From NCBI GenBank assembly GCA_947305035.1, contig CAMZCV010000061.1:1-6471 (forward strand): a DNA stretch of 6,471 bases, given 5' to 3'. The notes beneath the pieces were generated by a model. The model worked only from the letters and a program-made list of their open reading frames with translations, did not search any database and was not told the DNA's origin. The stretch's first letter is position 1. Each line of letters begins with the position of its first letter. Below, piece by piece: positions 1-4,838 of the stretch. Made by a program: the position numbers and the translations under genes. Origin of the DNA: an uncultured Coriobacteriales bacterium (GTDB lineage: Bacteria; Actinomycetota; Coriobacteriia; Coriobacteriales; Atopobiaceae).

Positions 1-413
1 ACGGCGTGATTCTGCCTGACTTCTCGCTCTACCGCGACATGCCGTTGGTGATGCAGCTGTGGAACATCTACCGCAGCCGTGCCATCGGATGCTGGCTCCA
101 GCAGAACGGGGTCAAGGTCATCGTGAACGTGCGCTGGGGCGACCGCCGCACGCACCGCGTCTGCTGCGACGGCATCTCTTTTGGCTGCACCATCGCCGTC
201 GGAACGGTTGGTGCGCTCCGCAGCACCGAGGACAGGGTGTTCTTTGCGGAGGGGCTCGCCTATGTGGTGAAGCGCCTCAGGCCTAAAGCCATTGTTGTAT
301 ATGGCACCGCTCCAGATGAGGTCTTCGGGAAGTACCGCGATGCCGGCATCGAGATCGTCCAGTTCGACTGCGAGACCAGTATCGCGCACTCCCGTCGTGG
401 GGAGGTGGCGTGA
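1..413 (+). CDS. DUF4417 domain protein, 5'-truncated by the window edge
   Basis: This is the C-terminal part of a DUF4417 protein, a family of unknown function that is frequent in phages and mobile elements. The reading frame is open to the left edge (codons begin at base 3). The visible GTG at 6 falls inside conserved sequence (GVILPDFSLYRDMP), so it is not the real start and an N-terminal part is missing. Family-like stretches are LPDFSLYRDMPLVMQLWN, then GVKVIVNVRWGD, then a CTIAVGTVGAL strand, and near the end KAIVVYGTAPDEVFGKYRDAGIEIVQFD. The phrases match what I recall of the family, but no alignment could be run. The TGA stop at 411-413 shares its last base with the ATG of the downstream nuclease gene, so the two are probably translationally coupled in one operon. 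The biochemical role is unknown. Confidence 0.8.
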   Translation, partial: GVILPDFSLYRDMPLVMQLWNIYRSRAIGCWLQQNGVKVIVNVRWGDRRTHRVCCDGISFGCTIAVGTVGALRSTEDRVFFAEGLAYVVKRLRPKAIVVYGTAPDEVFGKYRDAGIEIVQFDCETSIAHSRRGEVA

Positions 414-856
414 TGGGCACAGGCGAGCATGGCGGCTTCGGCCACACGTCGGGGTCGAGTAGCTCAAAGATTTTCACGCGCGTTGAGTACAAGGGGACCG
501 TGCGTGTGGGCGGCGAGGAACGCGACGTGAGTCGCCGGGTCTACCAACGCAACGACATCGACTTCGACTACTATGACGAAAAGACGCAGAGGACGAACCT
601 TCAGCGTATGATAGATGGCGACCCTCCCATCGGTAATGATGGCAAACCCATACAGCTCCATCACGTCCTGCAGAAGGAGAGTGGGCCGATGGTCGAGGTG
701 CGGGAGATGACCCATCGCGAGTACAAGCGAATTCTGCACGGCCTCGTAGGGAACGGCAACAGCTTCAGGAATAACCCTGACTTGAGAAAGCAGTACAGCA
801 ACTTCAGGCGGGCTTACTGGATTTGGAGAGCCCAAGAGCACACCAGGGGGAGATAG
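413..856 (+). CDS. LHH-type HNH/ENDO VII superfamily nuclease (toxin domain protein)
   Basis: This 147-aa protein is probably a DNase toxin. The start is ATG 413, with GGAGGT at 401-406 and a 6-base spacer. The N-terminus (residues 2-18) is a Gly/Ser-rich linker (GGFGHTSGSSSS). The nuclease domain covers about residues 20-141. It has GNDGKPIQLHHV (LHH at 82-84), H101 in EMTHREY, H109 in ILHG, and the closing SFRNNPDL...FRRAYWIWRA block. In the LHH family the paired histidines and later His/Asn residues are thought to form the metal-binding catalytic site. LHH domains normally sit at the C-terminus of large secreted polymorphic toxins. Here the domain is nearly alone, with no signal peptide, LXG, RHS or WXG100 region. 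The next gene, 2 bases further on, encodes a SUKH protein, the usual immunity class. Domain identity is secure; whether the protein is exported or acts inside the cell is unknown. Confidence 0.85.
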   Translation: MGTGEHGGFGHTSGSSSSKIFTRVEYKGTVRVGGEERDVSRRVYQRNDIDFDYYDEKTQRTNLQRMIDGDPPIGNDGKPIQLHHVLQKESGPMVEVREMTHREYKRILHGLVGNGNSFRNNPDLRKQYSNFRRAYWIWRAQEHTRGR

Positions 857-858
857 CG

Positions 859-1272
859 ATGAACAACCAGATCGAGACGGCGATATCACAATACGGGGAT
901 AAGGAATCCTTCACGCGCGTCGCCCCCACCCCCGAGATGCTCACCAGGGCGCAGAGGGAGCTGGGCTTCCCCATCCCTGGGCAATTCCTCGAGTATCTCA
1001 ACGCTTACAGCCATGGCGGCATCGGCTTCGAGGTTCTCGGCGTCGGCCTTGACGGCAGCATGCGTTTCCTGGAAGAGACCCTCGAATATCGCGAGGACGG
1101 CCTTCCCGAAAACCTTCTCGTCATAGAGAACTGCGACGAGTGGCTGTACTGCATCGATGCGAACACGGGCGAAGTCGTGTCCTGGTATTTCGATGACGAG
1201 CCCTGCGTCGACTATCCGTGCTTCGACGACTATCTGCTGGACCGTTTGAATGATGCGATAGAGAACCTGTAG
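859..1272 (+). CDS. SMI1/KNR4 (SUKH) family immunity protein
   Basis: This 137-aa acidic cytoplasmic protein probably binds and inhibits the nuclease encoded just upstream. The start is ATG 859 with GGGGGAGA at 846-853. The toxin gene stops at 856, so the genes are 2 bases apart and very likely cotranscribed. Longer in-frame starts (for example 823) would overlap the toxin gene and have no better ribosome binding site. The SUKH pattern is visible in order: an N-terminal helix, PTPEMLTRAQRELGFPIPGQF (residues 24-43), LNAYSHGGIGFEVLGV (48-62), NLLVIENCDEWLYCIDANTG (85-104), VSWYFDD (107-113), and a C-terminal amphipathic helix with FDDYLLDRLNDAI. SUKH proteins are the commonest immunity partners of nuclease toxins in polymorphic toxin loci. 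No signal peptide or membrane segment is present. The specific toxin-immunity pairing is inferred from position. Confidence 0.85.
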   Translation: MNNQIETAISQYGDKESFTRVAPTPEMLTRAQRELGFPIPGQFLEYLNAYSHGGIGFEVLGVGLDGSMRFLEETLEYREDGLPENLLVIENCDEWLYCIDANTGEVVSWYFDDEPCVDYPCFDDYLLDRLNDAIENL

Positions 1273-1311
1273 GGCGTGTACTTGTGCGGTATTCCTGCGT
1301 ACCAATATGGC

Positions 1312-1347
1312 CCATGCCCTCCCATTTACTCGGAGGGCATGGCTTTT
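1312..1347 (+). terminator. Intrinsic terminator of the DUF4417-nuclease-SUKH operon
   Basis: An 11-bp perfect stem (CCATGCCCTCC at 1312-1322 and GGAGGGCATGG at 1332-1342) with a 9-base loop is followed by CTTTT. It lies 40 bp after the SUKH stop codon, the right place and form for a Rho-independent terminator on the plus strand. The short U tract makes it somewhat weaker than ideal. Confidence 0.75.
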
Positions 1348-1404
1348 CCGTTGCTGGAGCGGCATTTCCTTGCGGATAAAGCTGAAGTTGATGCCCGATA
1401 GGCC

Positions 1405-1429
1405 CTTAAAACGGCTTACAACAAGCCGT
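1405..1429 (-). terminator. Probable intrinsic terminator downstream of mobC
   Basis: Read on the minus strand, a 7-bp stem (ACGGCTT / AAGCCGT, plus-strand 1411-1417 and 1423-1429) with a 5-base loop runs into TTTT. It begins at the base after the second stop codon (1430-1432) of the mobC reading frame. That suggests the original gene ended there and not at the amber codon at 1544. The U tract is short, so strength is uncertain. Confidence 0.45.
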
Positions 1430-1543
1430 CTACCTGCGGTTTTGCATTTTGCGACTCCTCTGTCGGCTCTCCGCCCACTCCCGTTCATACTCCTTCTTCA
1501 CCTTGATGAGCTGCTTGCATGCGAGCGCCGTGCGGAACTCGTC
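1430..1543 (-). other. In-frame extension of mobC after the amber codon
   Basis: After the TAG at 1544-1546 the mobC frame continues for 37 sense codons. They encode DEFRTALACKQLIKVKKE and then YEREWAESRQRSRKMQNRR, ending at TAG 1430-1432. The composition (alternating charged, Lys/Arg-rich amphipathic helix) fits a MobC C-terminal tail far better than chance non-coding sequence. The segment runs exactly up to the terminator stem. The simplest reading is a CAG-to-TAG or TGG-to-TAG change in a longer gene. No independent start with a ribosome binding site is seen for this segment. Confidence 0.5.
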
Positions 1544-1948
1544 CTACAACGGGCGCAGCTTCGCCATCATCTCCCTCGCCAGCTGCTCGATGCGCCTCAG
1601 GGTGGCCAGGATTTCCCGGATTCTCCAATCGTCGCCGATGATCTCGCCGGCATGGCGCTCGACGTCCCGGGCGATCGAGTTGCATGCGCTGGTGCACTGG
1701 TTGAGGTTCACCCCGTGCATGCGGAACTCGATCAGCATGAGCCGCCAGGTCTTGGGGTCGAGGTAGAGGATCCGCTCGGCATCCACATCCAGCTCGTCTT
1801 GGAACAGGTCGATCGCATGGAGGGCGAGCCTGAGTAACCCGCTCCGGGTCACCCCGAACGCCTCCGCCTGGGCGTCGAGCAGCTCGCTCTCCTCGCGAGT
1901 GAGCTTCAGCTCCATCCTGACGCAATGCCCCACTTCCCGCTCTGGCAT
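1544..1948 (-). CDS. mobC: MobC-like relaxosome protein (ribbon-helix-helix plus mobilization domain), possibly cut short by an amber codon
   Basis: This 134-aa protein resembles the MobC family of plasmid and ICE mobilization proteins, which bind oriT and help the relaxase open the strand at nic. The start is ATG at 1948-1946, chosen because GAGAGGAGAGGG lies just upstream; an internal ATG at 1915 has a poorer site. Residues 12-48 (MELKLTREESELLDAQAEAF...) look like a ribbon-helix-helix DNA-binding segment. Residues 74-95 carry the MobC signature around EFRMHGVNLNQCTSACNSIA, followed by an arginine-rich helical C-terminus (EILATLRRIEQLAREMMAKL). The frame stops at TAG 1544-1546, but continues in coding-like sequence for 37 more codons up to a second TAG at 1430-1432, next to a terminator. 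The gene may therefore be a nonsense mutant with a normal length near 172 residues. No relaxase gene is present in the window. The family call is good; the allele's function is uncertain. Confidence 0.7.
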   Translation of the reverse strand: MPEREVGHCVRMELKLTREESELLDAQAEAFGVTRSGLLRLALHAIDLFQDELDVDAERILYLDPKTWRLMLIEFRMHGVNLNQCTSACNSIARDVERHAGEIIGDDWRIREILATLRRIEQLAREMMAKLRPL

Positions 1949-1999
1949 TAAGACCCTCTCCTCTCGATGCGCGCTGGTGGATGCAGGCCCTCCAGGGGC

Positions 2000-2069
2000 G
2001 CGGGGCATCCCCCGCACGTCCTTATTCCCGTGAGGGTCGAGGCTTGCCGCGCCGCCGCTGGGGCAGCGG
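2000..2069. other. Two further short stem-loops between oriT candidate and mobC
   Basis: GCGGGG/CCCCGC (2000-2005 and 2010-2015, loop CATC) and CCGCTG/CAGCGG (2055-2060 and 2064-2069, loop GGG) lie in the mobC leader. They are short and could be chance in GC-rich DNA. The position, between the large inverted repeats and the mobC ribosome binding site, is compatible with autoregulation by MobC or with additional oriT structure. No convincing -35/-10 pair was found here. Confidence 0.3.
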
Positions 2070-2113
2070 GTGGTTCATGTGCATGTTTTCGGGGATGCAT
2101 GTACATGAACCAC
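2070..2113. repeat. 16-bp inverted repeat (hairpin), 12-base loop
   Basis: The arms GTGGTTCATGTGCATG (2070-2085) and CATGTACATGAACCAC (2098-2113) pair with a single G-T wobble. No T tract follows on either strand, so this is unlikely to be a terminator. A binding or cruciform site in the mobilization region is more likely. Confidence 0.75.
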
Positions 2114-2127
2114 GGGACTTGCTGCAC
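2113..2127 (+). repeat. 15-bp direct repeat, copy 1 (CGGGACTTGCTGCAC)
   Basis: This is a perfect 15-base match to 2182-2196, 69 bp apart. Its first base is also the last base of the right arm of the 2070-2113 inverted repeat, so repeat and hairpin abut. Confidence 0.8.
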
Positions 2128-2137
2128 TCAGCGTTTT

Positions 2138-2182
2138 GCGCGACGCGGGCAGTTCGTACGTACGACTGCCCGTACGTCGCGC
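2138..2182. repeat. Nested inverted repeat around a CGTACGTACG palindrome
   Basis: The outer arms GCGCGACG (2138-2145) and CGTCGCGC (2175-2182) and the inner arms GGGCAGT (2147-2153) and ACTGCCC (2165-2171) are separated by a 1-base and a 3-base interruption. The centre (2155-2164) is itself self-complementary. No transcription-terminator tail is present. Confidence 0.75.
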
Positions 2183-2196
2183 GGGACTTGCTGCAC
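2182..2196 (+). repeat. 15-bp direct repeat, copy 2 (CGGGACTTGCTGCAC)
   Basis: This is the second perfect copy of the 15-mer. It starts on the last base of the CGTCGCGC arm of the nested inverted repeat, so it has the same repeat-hairpin arrangement as copy 1. The conserved arrangement suggests two equivalent protein-binding modules. Confidence 0.8.
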
Positions 2197-2214
2197 CCTA
2201 ATTCGGCGCCTGCC

Positions 2215-2871
2215 TCACGCCTCGTCGAACGTGGCGAAGCGCGTGTCGAAGACGAGGTTCGCAGACCCCAGTTCCCCGTAGCGGTTCTTCACCACGGAGA
2301 AGGTGACCGGCCTCACCGCCTTCGTGAGGTTCTGGGCCTGCTCGACGCCCTTCCCGGGCACGGAGAGGTACGCCACGAGGTCTGCACCGTATTCGAGGTT
2401 CTGAGCCTCCGCGAGGCCGTCGAGCCCGATGACGGCTTTGCCGTAGTCAGTGCGCCTGATGGAGCTGATGGCGATGACTGCGCACCCGTGGCCGTTCGCC
2501 ACGTGCCGCAGCCCCGCCACCGTGTCCTTGACGATCGAGCGCTCGTCCGTGTACATGCGGCTGCTTGAGGGAGGCATGATCTGCGCGTAGTCCACGAATA
2601 CGATGGGAGGCCTCTCCCGCTCCCTCATGACATCGGACACGTACACCGAGAGGTCCACGGGCGTGATGGGGTCGTCGGTGTAGGCGATGTTGCTCGATAC
2701 GTTCTCCTTGTACCAGACCATGGCCTTCGCGAGGTCGCTGGCGCATCCGCCCGCCTCGCCGCCGATCCTCGAAAGCGGGATGGCCTTGCCGCTGAAGCGT
2801 GAGATTGACTTGCGCACGAGCTGCTCGCGCGGCATCTCGAGGTTCACGAAGATCACCGGATGCCCGTCCAT
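2215..2871 (-). pseudogene. DnaB-like replicative helicase, C-terminal fragment lacking the Walker A region
   Basis: The 218 codons after ATG 2871 encode the later part of the RecA-like ATPase domain of a DnaB-family helicase. Markers in order are GHPVIFVNLEM (residues 3-13), the Walker B strand PPIVFVDYAQIM (88-99), the IAISSIRR sensor strand (133-140), GLAEAQNLEYGADLVAYL (152-169), and KNRYGELGSANLVFD (195-209). DnaB-like sequence continues a few residues upstream of this Met (NELAM, to about 2883). It then stops making sense and meets an in-frame TAG at 2926-2928. The Walker A (P-loop) and the N-terminal domain are therefore gone, so the product could not act as a helicase. The break lies just before a plus-strand gene (ATG 2896), marking a rearrangement junction. 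The helicase probably served replication of the same mobile element as mobC, which lies on the same strand. Confidence 0.75.
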
Positions 2872-2895
2872 CGCGAGCTCGTTGGGGAGTGACCC

Positions 2896-3186
2896 ATGGC
2901 ATACAAGATTGACGAGGACAGCCTGCTAGACTTCTCGAGCTGTGCGAACGATGAAGAAAAGCTCGACCAGTGCTGGGAGTACTTCATTGAGAACCTGAGT
3001 GATGTCAAGGTCATCGCCCTCGATGGTAAGCTCGTACGAGGCTTCACCGGGTTCAGCTTCATCCACATCGTGTCTGGATGCTCCAACAAATACGGCACCG
3101 CACTCGATCACGACATCAGCTTCGTGGAGAAGCGGGCCGCGCGGCTGCCGCTCATTGCGAAGGTCCTCAGGGGGTTCGGTTTGTGA
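2896..3186 (+). CDS. Small protein, possibly the truncated N-terminal part of a BECR-fold nuclease toxin
   Basis: This 96-aa ORF has ATG 2896 and a clear GGGGAG at 2884-2889 with a 6-base spacer. The N-terminal 40 residues are acidic and helical (IDEDSLLDFSSCANDEEKLDQ). The second half contains FSFIHIVSG, then a charged turn, then RAARLPLIAKVL. An HI(V/I)S strand followed about 20 residues later by R-x-x-R-(L/I)-x-x-I is a pattern I associate with phage/toxin nucleases of the Barnase-EndoU-ColicinE5/RelE (BECR, PBECR) group, where the His and Arg lie near the active site. If so, the protein ends too early: the later strands are missing and no continuation was found in the other frames downstream. 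Its ribosome binding site sits right at the broken end of the helicase fragment. The ORF is credible; the family call is weak and no immunity partner is obvious. Confidence 0.55.
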   Translation: MAYKIDEDSLLDFSSCANDEEKLDQCWEYFIENLSDVKVIALDGKLVRGFTGFSFIHIVSGCSNKYGTALDHDISFVEKRAARLPLIAKVLRGFGL

Positions 3187-3390
3187 TGCCTCTCGTCCGT
3201 TTGGGGCAATCCTGCTAGGAGTTCAGTTGAATCGAGCAAATGCGAGAAAGGTTCTAGCTCCTGGTTGCGCGGTTGCTGCAGCATATATAGCCTGCAACGT
3301 TTCGCTCGCATGACGCAAGCTTCAACGGTTGACTTGTTTCTATCATTGGGAAACCCGCTCGCGATGGTAAGAAGGAGCAAATCGCACGGC
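3187..3390. other. Lower-GC spacer without a supported gene
   Basis: This stretch is visibly less GC-rich than its neighbours. No ORF here has both a plausible start site and coding-like composition. A TTGACT at 3329-3334 has no -10 at a normal distance. It may hold decayed toxin-gene sequence from the upstream ORF, but no frame extends that protein convincingly. Confidence 0.4.
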
Positions 3391-3421
3391 TTGCTTTTTT
3401 GTCCTTGGCGCATGAGATAAT
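3391..3421 (+). promoter_or_regulatory. Candidate extended -10 promoter for the 34-aa ORF and Sel1 gene
   Basis: TG-A-GATAAT (3413-3421) is an extended -10 element with five of six hexamer matches. TTGCTT (3391-3396) could serve as the -35 at a long 19-bp spacing. The site lies 32 bp before ATG 3454. Extended -10 promoters tolerate a poor -35, so the call is reasonable but unproven. Confidence 0.45.
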
Positions 3422-3453
3422 GCCTTCGTCGGCTTCAAGATGGAGGTGAACCG

Positions 3454-3558
3454 ATGACGGACATCAAGAGCGGAGCATGGGACATTGCAGCAAAGACCGC
3501 TCCAACATTCTTCGAGCCCGAAGAGTGGTGTGAGGAGTTCGTCGACAAGTGGCTGTGA
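3454..3558 (+). CDS. 34-aa small protein upstream of the Sel1-repeat gene
   Basis: ATG 3454 is preceded by TGGAGGTGAACCG, a near-perfect GGAGGT site with a 6-base spacer. The frame encodes MTDIKSGAWDIAAKTAPTFF followed by EPEEWCEEFVDKWL and stops with TGA at 3556-3558. It lies 18 bp before the GTG of the Sel1 gene and shares its likely promoter. The peptide is acidic at the C-terminus and rich in aromatic residues, with three Trp in 34 residues. It has no signal peptide or membrane helix. Possible roles are a short leader peptide for translational coupling, a small partner of the Sel1 protein, or the remnant of a larger gene. I do not recognise it. The ribosome binding site and spacing are the main reasons to believe it is translated. 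Confidence 0.55.
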   Translation: MTDIKSGAWDIAAKTAPTFFEPEEWCEEFVDKWL

Positions 3559-3576
3559 CGAGGAGAGGACGAGACT

Positions 3577-4482
3577 GTGGATAGCACAGAAGCGAAGACA
3601 AAGCTGACGCCCGAGGAATACTTCTCGGCAGACGACTACGAGTGGCTCTCGAAGGTGTCCGACTACATCCGTGATGACCCGGAGAGGTTCGTGTTCGCCG
3701 ATGACGGCGAGGCAGCCGAGGTCTGCAGCAATTACGCCGCAGACATACTGAACGATGGCTACGGCTGGTTCCTCGATGCCTTGCAGGACGAGGGTGATGA
3801 CGTCCAGCGTTTCGCCGACGAGTCCGACTTCGGTCGCTGCCTCGTGCTATGCCTGCGCTACTGTATCGACGTGCAGGAAAACGTCCACGCCATGCGCTGG
3901 TTGGGCTTCCTGCACCAGATCGGCCGCTTCGTGGAGCACGATGCCCACGAGGCGGCAAGGCTCTACAAGATGGCCGAGATGAAGGGCGACTGCCAGAGCA
4001 TGATCAACATCGGCTACCTCTACGGCTACGGCCATTTGGGCGAGCCCGACCACGAGGCGTCCTTCAAGCAGTTCGTAAAGGTCATGGGGCTCGGCAACTA
4101 CCCCGAGGCCATTTACAAGGTGGGCGACGCCTATGCGCGGGCGCAGGTGGTGGAGAAGGACCTGCGCACCGCCTACAAGCTGTACAAGAAGTGCTACGAC
4201 AACTGCGGCAACCTCGTAGGTGTCAAGGCCAACGCGGCATTTAGGCTGGCGGAGCTCATCATCGACCCCGATAACAAAGAGTGGGGCATCCCCTACGATC
4301 CGGTGCTCGCGCTTCACTACTACCAGGTTGCCGAGATCGGCCTGCGTATCGAGGTGGCGAACGACTCTCCGTGGTACGCAGAGCGGCTGAAGCAGGCGAT
4401 TGCCGGGCAGGACCACGCCCGTGCTCTCATGGACGAGATGGGCGTAGACCTTGCCAAACGGAGCCGAATGATCCTAGCCTAA
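3577..4482 (+). CDS. Sel1-like (SLR/TPR) repeat protein
   Basis: This 301-aa cytoplasmic protein probably acts as a protein-protein interaction scaffold. The start is GTG 3577, preceded by GAGGAGAGGA with a 7-base spacer. The first 100 residues are acidic and helical without an obvious repeat (EEYFSADDYEWLSKVSDYIRDD). Four Sel1-like repeats follow at about residues 103-138 (AMRWLGFLHQIG...DAHEAARLYKMAEMKGD), 139-174 (SMINIGYLYGYG...DHEASFKQF), 176-210 (EAIYKVGDAYARA...DLRTAYKLYKKC) and 218-255 (NAAFRLAELI...DPVLALHYYQVAE). A degenerate C-terminal helix closes the protein. No signal peptide is present, unlike secreted Sel1 proteins such as HcpA/EsiB-type. It is the second gene after a 34-aa ORF and is followed by a strong terminator. 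Sel1 proteins sometimes accompany toxin loci as accessory or immunity-like factors, but nothing here proves that. Confidence 0.85.
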   Translation: MDSTEAKTKLTPEEYFSADDYEWLSKVSDYIRDDPERFVFADDGEAAEVCSNYAADILNDGYGWFLDALQDEGDDVQRFADESDFGRCLVLCLRYCIDVQENVHAMRWLGFLHQIGRFVEHDAHEAARLYKMAEMKGDCQSMINIGYLYGYGHLGEPDHEASFKQFVKVMGLGNYPEAIYKVGDAYARAQVVEKDLRTAYKLYKKCYDNCGNLVGVKANAAFRLAELIIDPDNKEWGIPYDPVLALHYYQVAEIGLRIEVANDSPWYAERLKQAIAGQDHARALMDEMGVDLAKRSRMILA

Positions 4483-4544
4483 ATCCGCCCAACGCAGCGC
4501 CCATCCCGGTTTCTATCGCGAGAGAGGCGTTGCTGTGCCTTTCG

Positions 4545-4581
4545 CAGGTCAGAGAGAGTTCTCTCTGACCTGTTTCTTTTT
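4545..4581 (+). terminator. Strong intrinsic terminator after the Sel1 gene
   Basis: A perfect 13-bp stem, CAGGTCAGAGAGA (4545-4557) and TCTCTCTGACCTG (4560-4572), is followed by TTTCTTTTT (4573-4581). The innermost base pairs must open to give a loop of normal size. It is 63 bp past the stop codon and is the clearest terminator in the window. Confidence 0.9.
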
Positions 4582-4613
4582 GTCAGTGGACCCCAAAAGG
4601 GTACGAAAAGGGT
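4582..4613. repeat. IS3-like terminal sequence and 8-bp tandem-spaced direct repeat
   Basis: TGTCAGTGGACCCCAAAAGG (starting at 4581) resembles the terminal inverted repeats of IS3-family elements, which commonly read TG..CTG..CCCCAAAA. Inside it, AAAAGGGT occurs at 4595-4602 and 4606-4613, one helical turn apart. No matching opposite end and no IS3 transposase motif was found nearby, so at most this is a solo end or remnant. Confidence 0.25.
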
Positions 4614-4826
4614 CTGAATTCGCTTCGTGGTTCTTGCGAGCTCATCCGTCCATCATCGTTCTGCTCGATAAGCGCACCGAGCTCGATAGCGAAGCCTTTG
4701 GCGTATGCGCCTAGGGCGACTCGTACCAAAGCGACTGCATTTTCTGCCAAAAATGAGACGAAACGGTTCGCCTTTCCGTATAAGAGGTTGATTGGAAAGA
4801 ACGACACCCGGCGCAGGGTGCAGCGA
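4614..4826. other. Intergenic region upstream of the leader-peptide gene
   Basis: No gene is supported here. It is less GC-rich than the coding regions. A minus-strand frame is open throughout but has no ribosome binding site and no recognisable domain. TATAAG at 4779-4784 is a possible -10 for the downstream peptide gene, but no good -35 lies at 16-18 bp, so the promoter remains unplaced. Confidence 0.35.
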
Positions 4827-4838
4827 AAGGAGACGGCC

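Larger units (their letters stand above)
2070..2196. other. oriT: Candidate origin of transfer (oriT) with two direct-repeat/inverted-repeat modules
   Basis: The non-coding region upstream of mobC contains two copies of CGGGACTTGCTGCAC, at 2113-2127 and 2182-2196. Read on the minus strand, each copy is immediately followed by an inverted repeat. The first is nested (GCGCGACG/CGTCGCGC at 2138-2145 and 2175-2182, and GGGCAGT/ACTGCCC at 2147-2153 and 2165-2171) around a central CGTACGTACG palindrome. The second is a 16-bp arm pair with one G-T wobble (2070-2085 and 2098-2113). Repeats of this type next to mobC are the usual architecture of an origin of transfer, where relaxase and accessory proteins bind. 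The nic site cannot be placed from sequence alone. A plasmid-like replication origin with iterons is the main alternative. Confidence 0.5.

Noticed and set aside
464..889. 141-codon minus-strand ORF opposite the nuclease gene
   Set aside because: It lies antisense to the well-supported LHH nuclease gene, has no ribosome binding site and has no recognisable domain; it is a GC-driven shadow frame.
886..1488. 200-codon minus-strand ORF across the SUKH gene and terminator
   Set aside because: It is antisense to a clear SUKH gene and runs through both terminators; its composition looks like a shadow frame.
1307..1837. 176-codon plus-strand ORF (and 1449-1766) over mobC
   Set aside because: It begins inside the terminator hairpin and reads the complement of mobC; no ribosome binding site or domain.
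2113..2196. Two 15-bp repeats as a CRISPR array
   Set aside because: There are only two copies, the intervening DNA is itself a nested palindrome, and no cas genes are visible.
3329..3346. TTGACT followed by TATCAT as a promoter
   Set aside because: The two hexamers are only 6 bp apart and no other -10 lies at 16-18 bp.
3108..3413. 101-codon minus-strand ORF in the spacer after the small toxin-like gene
   Set aside because: The start has no convincing ribosome binding site, the end overlaps the plus-strand gene, and the protein has no recognisable or coding-like pattern.
3847..4416. 189-codon minus-strand ORF opposite the Sel1 gene
   Set aside because: It is antisense to clear Sel1 repeats; the Val/Leu/His-rich composition is typical of the complement of a repeat protein gene.
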